Below, one piece after another: positions 11,526-22,624 of a DNA stretch of 64,000 bases; position 1 is the first letter of the stretch, and each line of letters starts with the position of its first letter. Source of the stretch: Oreohelix idahoensis (Eukaryota; Mollusca; Gastropoda; Stylommatophora; Oreohelicidae). Where the stretch lies: assembly GCA_024509875.1 (NCBI GenBank), contig JAMPIV010011334.1, forward strand, positions 1 to 64,000, in the 5' to 3' direction. The position numbers and the translations under genes were made by a program. Under the pieces are notes generated by a model. The model ran no database searches and had not been told where the DNA came from. It was given only the letters and a program-made list of their open reading frames with translations.

Positions 11526-12131
11526 TTTTTTTATGTTGTCTAGTGTCATCCTTCATGTCCAACGAGTAACCTGTTAATTACCTTTATTTATTTAATCTTA
11601 CTTATTTTATATTACTATCCACTTTCCATCCTCATGGTTTCCTTCATCTGTAATACTTTGCAACTACAGTGAAACCCGGAAACAAAAAATAGCACATTAT
11701 TTTTTAAAATATGTTATTTTGGTGAACATGACTTGGTAGTACATTAGTTTTCTTGACCTCACAAACCAAAAATTTGAAACGTTCAGAATAAAAAGAGAAT
11801 AAAATTAAGTTTTAAAATTAAAACATCAGTTTAATATTTGGCATTATGAATCCACACCTCGTCTTGTATCTAGGACAATAACCACTTTCAGACAAGAAGA
11901 AATATAATAAAAGTTTTTAATTAAACCGTCGAACAATTTTTAGTGAAATAAAAAACAAAGACGAAACCAAAAATATCTAAAACGCGTTCAAAAACATGAC
12001 AAATATCTTTGTTGCTGAGACAAAAACCTGTGAGAATAAAAAAAGTCAGTTATAGGAAAGGGATTATGAGTCTTTTGAAATGCTTTGGCATGTGGTTCGT
12101 TTCACGAGTCCAGTAAAACTTTTTAGTTATG
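11526..12131. other. No gene seen; A/T-rich spacer between two S3 repeats
   Basis: The segment is very A/T-rich with no ORF above 60 codons. It separates two direct S3 copies, so it may itself be an insertion between them, but no boundary duplication is visible. Confidence 0.4.
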
Positions 12132-12275
12132 TAGGTGTCATGAAATGACCCCGGCCATTGAAGCATTGTTGTGGGCGCTAAATTTGCTGTGATTTATACT
12201 TTCGTAGCAAGGCGATGGGCGCAGTTAGAATGGTCCCTAGGTTCGATTCCCGGTAAGCCTGTCACTTGTAATTAT
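12132..12275 (+). repeat. SINE-like repeat, family S3, copy 2
   Basis: Direct, diverged partner of 11352-11525. It has GTGTCATGAAATGACC at its start, GGCGATGGGCGC in the middle and TAGGTTCGATTCCCGGTAAG at ~12238. The B-box is intact. The left part differs by small insertions and deletions. Confidence 0.55.
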
Positions 12276-12479
12276 CTTTTATCGTTACACACGTTTTCTG
12301 CATGTTTGTAGTGACCAGTCAAATACAGACCAGCCATATAGCGTAGCATACCTGCAAGGAAGTCTAGAAAAAAAAAAAAACCCAATCGGTAGGGAAGCAG
12401 CTCCCATATAACTGCACACTGAAGTCCAATTCCACTGTGCCACAAAGGCGCGTAACATAAGGCAACGCAAACTGCCTTA

Positions 12480-12800
12480 CTTGAATGACTGATGCTAATA
12501 ATGAACTCGACGAGGCGGTGTTCGAACCAAGAGAATCCGCCAGGTGAGAAGAGTGCCAGACCTCTTGAGCCTCGACATGGCCCCACCCAAAGAGTGCTGT
12601 TGGTCACCTATCACAAGTACAGGCATCGTCCAACAGATCTCTGTTCCTGTGGCACCAGCCTCATGACAGCCGAACAATCTCCAGTCCTGCCCCAACTTAC
12701 AGCAGCGAACGGAGTGGCAAAAATGGCAACAACCCACTTCTTTCCACGAACAATTATTTGGAGATGTCAGAGACCTTGGAGGACTGACTACTGCTGCTTA
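12480..12800 (+). pseudogene. LINE C-terminal fragment with CCHC-like motif
   Basis: The plus strand encodes the end of an RNase-H-bearing (I-like) LINE. TDLCSCGTSLMTAEQ, near 12640, is the usual metal-binding CxCG..ETAEH block. In a second frame it continues CPNLQQRTEWQKWQQPT and FGDVRDLGGLTTAA, then a stop near 12797. A frame change separates the two parts. The motif spacing fits the C terminus seen in I/nimbus-type molluscan LINEs, but I cannot fix the clade from this fragment. Confidence 0.6.
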
Positions 12801-14876
12801 AATTAGAGTCATTAAGATAGAAGTTTGAGATAGATAACAAAGCATGAAAGATTATTTCTTTTTCTGTTTTCTTGTGTCCTCCTCCTCGCGATTTCTGGTC
12901 CAACGAATGCCTGTTAATTACTTTTATTTATTCAGTTTTTTCCTTCACGAGTGACAAGCCGAAAGGGGCAGAAGCAATCACTGTGTCACCAAAATTTCCT
13001 CCCCCTTATGTTGTTTTATTATTTTGTCATTATGACTATTGTTTCCATGCCATTATATCAGTTACACCGAGTGTTTCTCTCTATGATATTTATCTGGTAC
13101 AGTCTTACAGTTTTTAAGAAAATATTAACGATGGGAAAATTTAACAGCTACTCTCTTATGATGTAGAACTAAAATAATGTTTTTATAAATAACGTAACAA
13201 ATATTGTTGCTTTCAGCAACTACAACAAAAATACGTACGATAAATAAATAGGAATAAAATGACAAATAATAACAAGAAAATCATAGAGCGTGCTGTAGTT
13301 TTGCTTATGAATTATTATCCACAACACCTGACAAAGGCCGTGTGGCCGCAACGTTGCTATTTACTGTTTCTTTTGTCCTACGGTAAGACGAATCACCTTC
13401 ATTCGTATTATTTTTTTTCTTCATATCCATCCATCGTATCTACACACACAACACACAATTAATAGGGTACTGGTACTAGAAGTACATAACCACTGATTAT
13501 GTCTAACCGAATGTCTACTAAAGGAATTAATCTTCCATTGACGGACGTTAATTTATACACTGACATCAAAAGTCGTCACCTTGCCCTTAAGTGCTACTAC
13601 TCGCAAGCGATGCCTTTAAGCGTTTAAAAAACCCGGCACTATAACAATTTTTTTATCCAAATAAATTGCACAGCATTCAGACTTTCGATTTTTGCCTGAC
13701 AGCTCTTGATGTCATTACTAAATAAAGTGAGGGACTGAAGACTCGATTAATTACACCGTGTCAGAAATACAAGAGTCGTGTTCAACATATAAACACTCAT
13801 CAGGTATAGTCACTGTGTCAAGTGATGATGGTTTTTTGGAGCAATCTCAATAAATTATACGCTATCCTCATGTTTAACGAGTGGTAATAAAGATCACAAA
13901 TAATCGTTTGCTGTTATTATAAATTAACCACCCCTACCAGATTTCAACAGACAAGAACCGCGATAATTATAACTGGTGTAGCTCAGTACATCACGACCAA
14001 TGGATTAAAGAAGATCAGACACCCATCCACAATGTTGGAGATTATAAGTGATTTAGTCTATCCGTACAAAATCCAGGATTATGGTTGCGCTAACATTTGA
14101 CGAGGATTGAAGGCAAAATTTACTATTCCTTACCCTACAGGCCCCCCCAATGAAACTAATACCCCCGCCCAACTCAACCGCCCAATACCTCCCCCCTCAA
14201 ATAAGAAGCACTTACCATAGAACTTTGTTCAATCTTAGCAACTCTGGTGCTGAAACAATAACAGATTTTCTTATAAGTGACGATGTAGCAATTATTTGCC
14301 ATTGGATTATCTTTTACGATTTTATGTCAAACAATTGATATCTTTGGCATTGTCACAAACATATATCAATATCATCATTTTTGTCAAACAAGGATTTAAG
14401 GATCCAGTCAACGTCAGTCTTCTAGGGTATTACGCACCGTGCATGACTTCAAATATTTAGTAGCGATATTCAAACCGTGTGTGGTCTATTAAAAATGCCT
14501 TTATTGAAGCTCATATTTTTAAGATACGTTTTCTAGTTGTTGTTGTATTTTTGTTGTCCACAAAAAATTTTAAGAAATCTCACTTAGGTTTTATTTAATA
14601 ATTTTCCTCGTTTTGGTCAGGGTGCGCCCCGTTCAACCTAGACACAAGGTCCGTCGTTTATAGTTGAGGAGCATGCTAAAATATAAAAGACTGTGGGGTC
14701 TGGTTAAATAGGGATTAAACAAACCAATAGAAACACGTACACCAAAAACTGTCGGCTCCATGAAAAGAGCAGAGGTGACAGCGTGGCCTATTCCTACCCA
14801 AGTTGAGGAAGAAACATTATGGTGACGAAAGAAGCCCTCAGACGGACTGTAAGCTTTAACAAGAGAGTAGAGAGAG

Positions 14877-14878
<2 letters not shown>
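12801..14878. other. No gene seen; contains one short dispersed repeat
   Basis: No recognisable protein on either strand. Positions ~13236-13325 are repeated at ~17941-18018. A short C-rich stretch occurs at 14141-14200. Confidence 0.45.
13236..13325 (+). repeat. Short dispersed repeat, copy 1 (partner at 17941-18018)
   Basis: ACGATAAATAAATAGGAATA, AAATGACAAATAATAACAAG, ATAGAGCG and GAATTATTATC all recur in the same order and orientation at 17941-18018. The second copy lacks ~12 bases in the middle. Only ~80 bases are shared, so this may be the end of a larger dispersed element. The second copy lies in the GPCR intron. Confidence 0.7.

Positions 14879-14940
<62 letters not shown>
14879..14940. 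repeat. (AG)n microsatellite
   Basis: About 31 uninterrupted AG dinucleotides follow an imperfect AGAGTAGAGAGAGTAGG lead-in. The reverse strand gives a Ser/Leu-repeat pseudo-ORF that is purely a by-product. Confidence 0.97.
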
Positions 14941-14943
<3 letters not shown>

Positions 14944-15496
14944 TAGTTATTTGAGAGCGAAAGACGACGAAGAAAAAGAACTCTGAAAATTGGCATGCGG
15001 CTGTATGGCTTTGCTACTTTTTCGTTATATTTTTTTTTTGAGTGTGTCTTTTCTGTAGTCTGCTTTTCACCCCTCAAAATACATTCCAACTACTTTTATA
15101 TGTCCTTCCTTCTCTAAAGCGGTCTCTCTTCTTTTATTTTTTTTTTTTTTTACAATATTCAGTTAGGATGGGAAAAAGGACTGACTTTTTTTTGATAATT
15201 TTTTGGATCATTGAACTATTGGAAGTGCCTCTATTGTATCTGACACATCATGTCTGAGGGGAACAGCATAAAGCTGCAAAATATACCCTTCTTGATGCAT
15301 GTAGAGGAACAGCCTGGTGAAAACCTGTCTCATGAATTCCCCTGTAGCAAAACGGTAGCAACATTCTATAACAAAGAAGTCTTCCACGAGGGAGATTAAA
15401 GTTTACTTCCACTAAGGCAAAAGTACAGAGAGCTGTTACACATCGTCCCCTTGTTTGATCCCACAACATTCCTAGCGTTCATATTAGGGTACAGAA
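14941..15496. other. No gene seen
   Basis: Contains T-rich runs at ~15030 and ~15137 and chance ORFs only. Confidence 0.4.
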
Positions 15497-15755
15497 GGTA
15501 AAGGACCATTTGAGGCACACATTGGGAATATGGAGTGTTAGGCCCCCCCCCATCTTTTATTGAGCATCGGCACACTCGGGGTGATGTGGTCAGCATCACG
15601 CCGGCGGCCTTAACTTTGCTAGAGTTGCTCTGGTACAATTTTCATGAGGCTGGGTGGTCAACCAGCCGTTTACGGTCTGAAGAATCCCACCTCAACTGGT
15701 GATCGAACCATGGACCACCGCGCTACAAAGCCAGTGACTTCATGTTATCTAACAC
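15497..15755 (-). repeat. SINE family S1, minus strand
   Basis: On the minus strand this carries a degenerate tRNA-like head with GGTTCGATCACCAGTTGAGG (~15690). The S1 body follows: GTGGGATTCTTCAGACCG, ACCAGAGCAACTCT, GGCGTGATGCTGACCACATC, GTGCCGATG and GGCCTAACACTCCATATTCCC, ending near TCCTTTACC. It matches 28701-28978 along its length, with insertions including a run of nine G. Confidence 0.75.
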
Positions 15756-15844
15756 TTTCTTCCTTTTCTTTCCTTATTTCTTTCTTTAAATGAAGGAGTG
15801 TTCTTTTGATAATGTTGCTATTTGATTTCACTATTCACTTATTT

Positions 15845-15995
15845 GTTCACGTGTTAGCACCCCTGCATATTCCTATCCTGTACTTATCATAGCATTATTT
15901 ATACAGAGACATCAAGTGTTCATGTGTTAGTAACCTTGCAAATTCCTATCCTGTACTTATCATAGTATTATTTGTACAGAGTGTCTGTGACATCA
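15845..15995 (+). repeat. Tandem duplication, ~73-bp period, two copies
   Basis: GTTCACGTGTTAGCACC starts one unit at 15845 and GTTCATGTGTTAGTAACC the next at 15918. Both continue with ATTCCTATCCTGTACTTATC, CATAG.ATTATTT.TACAGAG and ACATCAAGTGTTCA. The second unit has a small insertion (TGTCTGTG). No coding role. Confidence 0.85.
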
Positions 15996-17105
15996 AGTGT
16001 TCACGATTTGAAGACTGTCTTGTTGTTCTTGCTACGTGGAGGTACCATGTTTATTTGCGTGTTTTTTTCAATTGGTACACGACCTTGCATGCTCCAACCG
16101 CCTTTCTTACTATGTTTCTCACAGTACCATTTGTGCCGTGGTCCATGTATCTATCCAATAATCTTGAAGGATCTGGCGTTACCATTCTTTGCTTTCATGG
16201 TTAAAAAATTGTTCTATTTTACTTTGAAGCTTACGACTGAGTATTCAACTAATCAAGTTTTAATTGAACATATTTTTAACGACAAGAAAAAACATGAAAC
16301 GCCGAATCTTTGTAGATGAACATATTAGAGTTAGCATCATGATTACAAGTAGACAAATAAAGTGATTGTGAATTGGGCCGACTGCGGGGAACATATGATG
16401 TATAAATTTCTTTCAACAGTCCTCAACGGTTGGAATCTGCGGGACAAGCAAGAGAGAGAGGGAAGGTTGTCCGCATGGGTGGACTGTCAGTGATCTGGCG
16501 TCACGGGCAAAAGGGTCATCGGCCCTAAATCATCCATCCGACATAGATTAAGCTGATCGAGTCCTAGGGGAGGCCAATGGTCACAGATTAAGCTAGATAT
16601 AGGCTCGAGGAGAATGGGCCTCTTACAGCAGTGAGCTCTCAAGCACTGCCCGATTGTCCGACCGTTCAGCCCGCACCTTGTTATCTGATTGATTGGTTAC
16701 AGACCTCAGAAAAATTGGAATGTAAACCGGGGAAAGCTAAAAAGAATTTATGAGCTAACTTGTTTGTGGCGCATTACCCTGTGTGTACAAACATACAAAC
16801 AAAGCAGTGAGAACCACACACGAATATGAAGAAGAGAGATTACATGCATAAATCATTTCGTTCTTATTTTGTAAGGTCCTTGACAACGAATTTAGTAATT
16901 ACTGATCTTCAGTAATCGAAATATAAACATGCATTAGACACATTGGACTGAATAAATGTTTTTGTTTTATGCGAGATAATCATGATACGGTTTTATTGTA
17001 TTTTATTACATAATATCTTAATTTTAAAATAATTTGTGATTTCTTTGAGTTCTTGGTTTTATGCAGCACTTACTTTGTTTGTTTGTTTATTATATTCATA
17101 TGTAG
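15996..17105. other. No gene seen; region upstream of the GPCR exon
   Basis: The missing first exon of the GPCR (N terminus and TM1) would be expected here or further upstream, but I could not identify it. Short ORFs near 15972-16319 lack receptor motifs. The end of the region is a pyrimidine-rich TTTGTTTGTTTATTATATTC stretch leading to TAG at 17103-17105, a plausible 3' splice site. Confidence 0.4.
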
Positions 17106-17320
17106 GTCTCGCTGTCTCCGACCTGGGTTGTCTTTCAACGCTTCTCATTACTAACGTATGCTTCACACCAGCATTCAGTGCAGCAGAACTGCCATTTGAT
17201 GCAATCGAATTTACCTATCTTACAAGTTCAATGCCCCATATATCCTTAACACGCGTAACTGGTTGGATCACAGCCTTAATCACATTGGAAAGGTGCCTGT
17301 GCATAACAGCACCTTTAAAG
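17106..17320 (+). CDS. Class A GPCR, internal exon (TM2-TM3)
   Basis: Reads (S/G)LAVSDLGCLSTLLITN and CFTPAF (TM2). It then reads YLTSSMPHISLTRVTGWITA and LITLERCLCITAPLK (TM3 into the second intracellular loop). LAVSD has the conserved TM2 Asp and ERC takes the place of DRY. This combination is familiar from large receptor families of molluscs whose ligands are mostly peptides or unknown chemosensory cues. A 3' splice site (TATGTAG) precedes base 17106 with the codon split after its first base. The exon ends in AAG followed by GTTTGT, a good 5' splice site in phase 0. It would be a plasma-membrane receptor; the ligand cannot be told from sequence. The TM1 exon was not found. Confidence 0.85.
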
Positions 17321-17659
17321 GTTTGTACAGTCTTTTTTTCTATCCTCAATGACATTTAACCCGAAAACTGAAACACAACTGCTATTTTTATTCAGCTGTC
17401 ACCCATTCACGAAATAAATTTTAGCAGTAATAGAAGCTATATAAGTTAAAGCACAGTTATTGACAAAACGACAACCAACGCTGACTCACCTGAATGCTGA
17501 TTCATCGCTAATCATGCAGTACCTTCAGTTAAATCTTGTACTTACTTTACTCAGCTGCACGATGTTTCATTCTTTCTTAGAGTTGTAATCATAATCATCA
17601 AGTACAATGCCTGGTGGCGCAGCTGATCATGTCTTTCCCCAACTAGTCCACAGTACTAT

Positions 17660-17920
17660 TAATTATTTCTGTTGCTGACTTCTTTCTATGCCATGATGTC
17701 CAACTGTCCAGAATCTGCTCTCTTTGTCATTCTCTGTCTCTTTTTTTCCTCCTATCTTTCCTGATGTCACGATGTACTCCAACTTCCTTCTTCTCATAAC
17801 ATGCCCAAAGAAAGTGAATTGTGTACAGTCTAACCTGTCAAACAAACTTTCTGTGCGCATTGATTTCCTTCAAGACAGCCTCATTTTTCATTTCAGCAGG
17901 CCATGGTATTTTTAACATTC
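17660..17920 (-). pseudogene. LINE C-terminal fragment inside the GPCR intron
   Basis: The minus strand reads FFGHVMRRRKLEYIVTSGKI, then GGKKE and a WHGIERSQQ-like end. This is the GHVxRR...GK..GKR.RGR tail shared by many LINE polymerases. Stops and frame changes are present. Only the extreme C terminus remains, as for a 5'-truncated insertion. It belongs to a different family from 19330-19760. Confidence 0.65.
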
Positions 17921-17940
17921 TTCTGTAAAACCACATACTT

Positions 17941-18018
17941 ACGATAAATAAATAGGAATAAAATGACAAATAATAACAAGAATATAATAGAGCGGGGGCT
18001 GCATGAATTATTATCAAT
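17941..18018 (+). repeat. Short dispersed repeat, copy 2
   Basis: Partner of 13236-13325: ACGATAAATAAATAGGAATA, AAATGACAAATAATAACAAG, ATAGAGCG and GAATTATTATC in the same order. It starts immediately after the LINE fragment at 17660-17920, so it may be a LINE-associated untranslated segment. Confidence 0.65.
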
Positions 18019-18633
18019 TACGTGGACTCTTGTGCTTTTCCTACTTGTTTATTAACTGTCCATTACTCGCTTCCTTATGTCAGGATTGGTTCTATGTAAC
18101 ACTGATGAACTCTGTTTGTTACCTCCATTGACAAAGAGTTCCTGCGTAAATACACAAAAAGAGTTGTAATATAGGTAAACAAATTACACAGAGTTGAAAG
18201 CGTTAACTCTTATGCCAAGAATTAGCTCCCGGGACATTATCTGTTGCGTTCTATAATTTTAGTTATAAATAGGTTGTGCGGTTGTAATTATATGTTGTTC
18301 TGTGTGGTGCCATTAGTAACACATTTTAATTAATAATGCTTAAACGCAGCTGAAAACAACCAGTTATTTCGGTCGCGTTAACCATAATAATAAATAAAAT
18401 AAAAATATTTTAAACACAGGCTTTTAATGCACTAAAAACCCAAAAATAATTTTTAAGGAGTTTATAGCTTGCAGTAAAACATTATCGGTTTACGTTAAAC
18501 GAGTCCACGGCACAGGAGGTGGATTTCAATACTCAGTATATTACACAGAAAGTTAATATTTTTTTTAAAATGTTTTGATAAGAGTTGTAAAAAAAGTTTT
18601 TTAAAATGTATTTGTCAGTTGCGTGTATGTCTG

Positions 18634-18655
18634 TGGGAGGGGGGGGGGGGGGGGG
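18634..18655 (+). repeat. Poly-G run
   Basis: GTGGGAGG leads into an unbroken run of 17 G. Similar runs occur at ~44562-44579 and, on a vastly larger scale, after 57960. Runs of this kind are prone to miscalling. Confidence 0.9.
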
Positions 18656-19329
18656 TATTAAGTTTCAAGAGAGATAATCTTGTTGGAAAGAATACACCTA
18701 GATTATTTGCAGTTATCGCCCATTTTAGTAATGTTTTTTATTCAAACAAACAAAATAAATATTAATTTGAGTTTTATTATTTTTACGACTGATTATTGTA
18801 TTGTCATGGGGAATACACAACCATGCTAATTTTCAGAGCTATTGCTCATCTGGAAGTGATTGAAAAATCGATTGCAAGATTTGAAGGTGACGTTGCGAGT
18901 TAAAGAAACGCCTGTAAAAATCACCCCCTTTCAACTCCACAAGGAACAGTAGCGTTCAACAAAAGTATGTCAAGACTTCCTGTCACGTGTTATCAGCTCT
19001 TGGTCTTTCCTTGTCAACCTCATCGTTTGTTTATTTATATTTTCTCATTTCTTTTCTCCTTGTGTTAGTCAGTTTACCTTTGCCTCTATTACACAGAACA
19101 AGAACGGCCTTCTAATGCTATAAACAGGTTTCCTCAATTTATGTCCTATCCATCTCCATCGTCTTCTTCGCATCGCTTGTTTCACTGGCGCTTGTCTGGT
19201 TCTTGTTATCAGAGAAAGCGCATATGGCCGACACCAGTACCATTCGTGGAAAAGCTCTACGGAGATTCAAAAAGCCTCAAACTTACTACTGCTTTCTTTG
19301 AAAACATTCAAGTGGACGTCTGAGAGTAT

Positions 19330-19760
19330 ATGGAGAAGAAGTTATCAGTTCCACATTAGTGATCTTGTCATATTACTTCAATCCTTCTGTACTACGCAAG
19401 CATTCATTTATGAAGGTCTGTAGATTTTTGGTTGTTGCTCTAAATATTTCAGAGCCATACATTAGGACTGACTTGAGATATGAATCTAAAATTCAGATTT
19501 ATGTGTTGGACCTAATTTATTTTGATCTCCATATATTTCCAAATGCAATTAAAACACCTCTAGCCTTTTGTATTCTTATTTTGATATCATTGTCTGTCCC
19601 TCCATCTGTGTCCATATTGCTAACAAGATATATGTATAATTCTACATCTTTTAGAGGTGTTTCTTCCAGTATAATCTTGTTATCGTCTCTTGCATGTATT
19701 CTCATTATCACCAATAGTAGTTACTTCGTTATTATTTTTGATCCTACTTCACAATGAAGG
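19330..19760 (-). pseudogene. LINE RT fragment, same family as 5525-6405
   Basis: The minus strand reads VIMRIHARDDNKIILEETPL, then GGTDNDIKIRIQKARGVLIA and FGNIWRS, then in other frames LMYGSE, TFINECLRS and EGLKYYDKITNVEL. The plus-strand copy at ~5690-6080 has the same blocks (EETPIQDVE, QKARGAFIALGNIWRS, TFINGCLRRIEGLKWYDKF). Both ends are truncated and the frame is broken. It sits in the GPCR intron, antisense to the gene. Confidence 0.8.
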
Positions 19761-20090
19761 GTCATCTAGACCCTTCGCTTTGTTTTGCTTCTACTAAAAT
19801 TCCCGACTAAAACACACGGTTTTCTTTAACTTGGGAGTATTATGTTGAATTTTTAGTATCCAAATTAATATTTCTAGACTTCTTCTCATATTTTAATCTA
19901 TCACTATACACAATTAGCATACTGACTTTGCGAAAACATAAATTAAGTTATCACTTAATTTACTAATTTACGTTATGTCGGCTCCGAGATTTGTTCTGGC
20001 AGGACGAAAGTGCTATAAAACGGTTTTTTGCTTGGTAGTGAAATAATTAATTGACTCATTATTGAATGTAATCTAAATTATATTCCTCAG

Positions 20091-20711
20091 GTAAAACACA
20101 TCGTCACTACAAACAGAGTTGCAGCTATCATAGTCTTTGTTTTTATCATTCTGACTAGCAGCGCTGTTCCCATATACTTTGTCAACCGACTTGAGATGAA
20201 ATTTTCGGTCAATAAAAACAGAACGGTGCTTGGCCTTGTTTACACCAATAATCGGAAGACTGTTGAAAAGGTGTCCTTTGCAATCAACAACGCCTTTGTT
20301 CCATTTAGCGCCTTTCTGGTCATTATTATCTGTACGATAACGCTGGTATTTAAACTAAAACAAAGTGCTAACTGGCGAAAACAATCTACGAGATCTTCGC
20401 AAGTTGACACCGTCCTTACACGTAACCAGAAAGTGGCAAAAATGGTAGTCATGATTTCTGCACTCTTTATTGCCTGTTTTATTCCTGTCAGTATTATCTT
20501 TATTGCTATGGCACTTATGCCAGATCTTTCTTTCTATGGGAAATATAGAAACATGCTTACAGTAATAGGAGGATCTGGATTTGTCATGGAATCTATCAAT
20601 TCATCTGTGAACATTTTTATTTATTACAAGATGAGTAGTAAATACAGAACAGCATTTCGCCATCTATTCTGTATGGACGCTGACATGTCTACACGTAAAG
20701 ACAAAAACTGA
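20091..20711 (+). CDS. Class A GPCR, 3' exon (TM4-TM7 and C terminus)
   Basis: An uninterrupted 206-codon exon that follows the splice acceptor TTCCTCAG. The order is VKHIVTTNRVAAIIVFVFI (TM4), an extracellular loop 2 with a potential N-glycosylation site (NKNRT), FAINNAFVPFSAFLVIIICT (TM5), and a basic third loop with RNQKVAKMVVMIS leading into TM6 (CFIPVSIIFIAMAL). TM7 ends SSVNIFIYYKMSSKYR, where N-I-F-I-Y replaces NPxxY, and is followed by helix 8 and a short tail. The stop is TGA at 20709-20711. No disabling mutation is seen. Together with 17106-17320 it gives TM2 to TM7. It could be a working gene whose first exon lies upstream, or a partial copy. Confidence 0.88.
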   Translation, partial: VKHIVTTNRVAAIIVFVFIILTSSAVPIYFVNRLEMKFSVNKNRTVLGLVYTNNRKTVEKVSFAINNAFVPFSAFLVIIICTITLVFKLKQSANWRKQSTRSSQVDTVLTRNQKVAKMVVMISALFIACFIPVSIIFIAMALMPDLSFYGKYRNMLTVIGGSGFVMESINSSVNIFIYYKMSSKYRTAFRHLFCMDADMSTRKDKN

Positions 20712-20944
20712 ATAAATTTAACATGTAACTTATGGAGAAACTTTATCTAGCAAACGAAACACAATCTTGCGAGAGTAGCATAAACCATTATTCCTTTTAT
20801 ACGCTTAAATACCTCAACAGAGAAGAAAGCACGCTGGATGAATGAGGTATCATCACCAGGTGCCATCTTTCCATAAAATGGATCTCCAGCTTCTTCTCTC
20901 TCTTGTGACGCACTTTGATTGTTGTTGTTGTTGTTGATTAACTA

Positions 20945-21245
20945 GGGCTGCTGAGCTCATCACTCTTTAGCAATCAATGCCAAGCTGAAGAACCTGCATG
21001 TGTTCTGTAGCTGTTGGGTGGTGCTGTATAGAGTGTTTGTGATTGTTGGGGAGCCCGGCAATAGCTGTCGTCTCTCTGTGGAGAGTCCTGGGCAAGTGAG
21101 CAGCACGTGCTGAACTGTCTCATACGGATGGGTACAGGTGCGGCAATTAGGCTCATGTGTGGGGTTTGATTTGTTTAAGTGCTTGTTGATGTGTGTGCCC
21201 TGGTATCCACTGTAGAGTGACTCTAATGTCGTATTTGGGTAGCAT
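20945..21245 (-). pseudogene. I-like LINE: end of RNase H and C-terminal zinc motif
   Basis: The minus strand begins VTLQWIPGH, the conserved last RNase H block found in LINEs of the I group. It then jumps to HINKHLNKSNPTHEPNCRTC, with PYETVQHVLLTCPGLSTERR after it. The expected GNExAD part after PGH is missing, so there is an internal deletion. A stop follows at ~20955. RNase H plus the C-x2-C...H...C block identifies an I/nimbus-type LINE. Only the 3' end is present. Confidence 0.72.
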
Positions 21246-22244
21246 GTTGGTAATTGTTTCGGCCAGCTGCATTATTTATTTATTTTCAGTTTGGAGGTAT
21301 TTTTTTGTTGTGCACTCTAATAGACTCTTTCTTGTCCATCTGTTTACGTTATCTTTCCACGATAGCGCTGTCTTCCATCTTGCACGTGTGTCCTCCACTC
21401 TTCCTTCCATCACGGTCTTCAGTAATGTGTCTTAGTCTTTTTTACATGGTCAAAATATTTTAGTTGTTTAATTTTGATCTCCTTTATTTATTCTCTCTTC
21501 ATTCCTAGCTTTTTCTAGGACCTCATTATTTTTTTCTTTTCTCTTCCATGAGATGCGCCTAATTCTCTATACCAACATTTCAATGGCCTTAATTGCTTTT
21601 CTTCCAACACCTTGTTTATTGTCCATGTGTCTATATCGTTGTAGAGATGACAGCTGATGATGATTATGACGATTGTGATACAAATGATGATGAAGATAAC
21701 AATAATAAATTACAATGCACAAAACTAGTTTCATTTTCTTTATTTGTTCAGGACAGCACCAACAACGCAACATTTCGGATAGTAGACAGACAACAGTAAA
21801 AGTTTTACATGTTACATATATTTAGGTCTACAAACAGTCTTCTTTGCTGTTTATTTTAACTTCAATCTATTTCCTGTTGTTTCCTTTTTTTATTTTTGTT
21901 TCACTTGTCAGTTGGTGTTTTTATTTGCTTGCGTACATCTTAATGCTGACGGCAGCATTTACATTTTGGCTGTACTGCGTTTTGTGACATCTGTATAAAT
22001 TGTGACTTTTCTACTTGTGTTTTATAGAATAATTAATGTGTCTAAAATTGTCTAATTATGTGGTTAAAATAGTAACATAACTGTCGTTTTTCTAACATAT
22101 GTTGCGTTTATTTATTTATTTTAAAAAATTTATTTTTAAGAGTTTATGATACACATCCTATTCATCCGCTGGCGTTAGACAGGTCAGACATTAATAAAAC
22201 CAGTTGACAGCATTACAAATCATATTCTGGAATCACAGGGGTTA
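21246..22244. other. No gene seen
   Basis: T-rich DNA with chance ORFs only. A GAT-rich stretch at ~21650-21710 (simple-sequence-like) was the only notable feature. Confidence 0.45.
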
Positions 22245-22530
22245 AATAAACAAAGGAAGACCGAAATAAACATGGAGACGAGAACTGGGGAAGAATATGA
22301 AAAGGATCAAGAAGACATGGACAAGAATGAATGGCACAATCCAGCAAACAGGACAGGATGGAGACCGAAATAAAACATGGATTAGAGAACTGGAGTGAAA
22401 CCTGAAAATGAAGAAGAAGACATGGAAAGCCATTGAATGGACGGCACAGACTAGTACGGCGTGGACGGCACAGACTAGTACGGCGTGGACGGTACTTGTT
22501 GATGCCCTATGGTGTTCGGGGATGTTCTCT
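22245..22530 (+). pseudogene. LINE C-terminal tail with internal duplications
   Basis: In shifting frames the plus strand gives TWRREL-like and TWKAIEWTAQTSTAWTVLVD followed by AL, the tail block (W..AQDRxxWR..V.AL) of LINE polymerases. A ~110-base segment with GACCGAAATAAA.CATGGA and GAGAACTGG occurs twice (22256 and 22364). A 24-base unit (GGACGGCACAGACTAGTACG plus GCGT) is tandemly repeated at 22438-22490. The fragment lies tail-to-tail with the minus-strand LINE that ends at 22625. Confidence 0.55.
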
Positions 22531-22624
22531 GACTTATACGTGCATTGTCCCTCTGTATAGAAATGTTGTTCGTCCATCACGGGTGATGAAGACCACTCTG
22601 TTCATCCAATTATTTAGGAATATG

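Larger units (their letters stand above)
17321..20090 (+). other. GPCR intron (GT-AG, 2770 bases)
   Basis: Begins GTTTGT and ends TATTCCTCAG. It joins two phase-0 exon ends so that the ICL2 sequence runs on in frame from APLK to VKHIV. It contains two minus-strand LINE fragments (17660-17920 and 19330-19760), a dispersed repeat (17941-18018) and a G run (18634-18655). The transposon content probably accounts for most of its length. Confidence 0.8.

Noticed and set aside
14856..15089. Ser/Leu-repeat ORF on the minus strand
   Set aside because: Translation of the (AG)n microsatellite.
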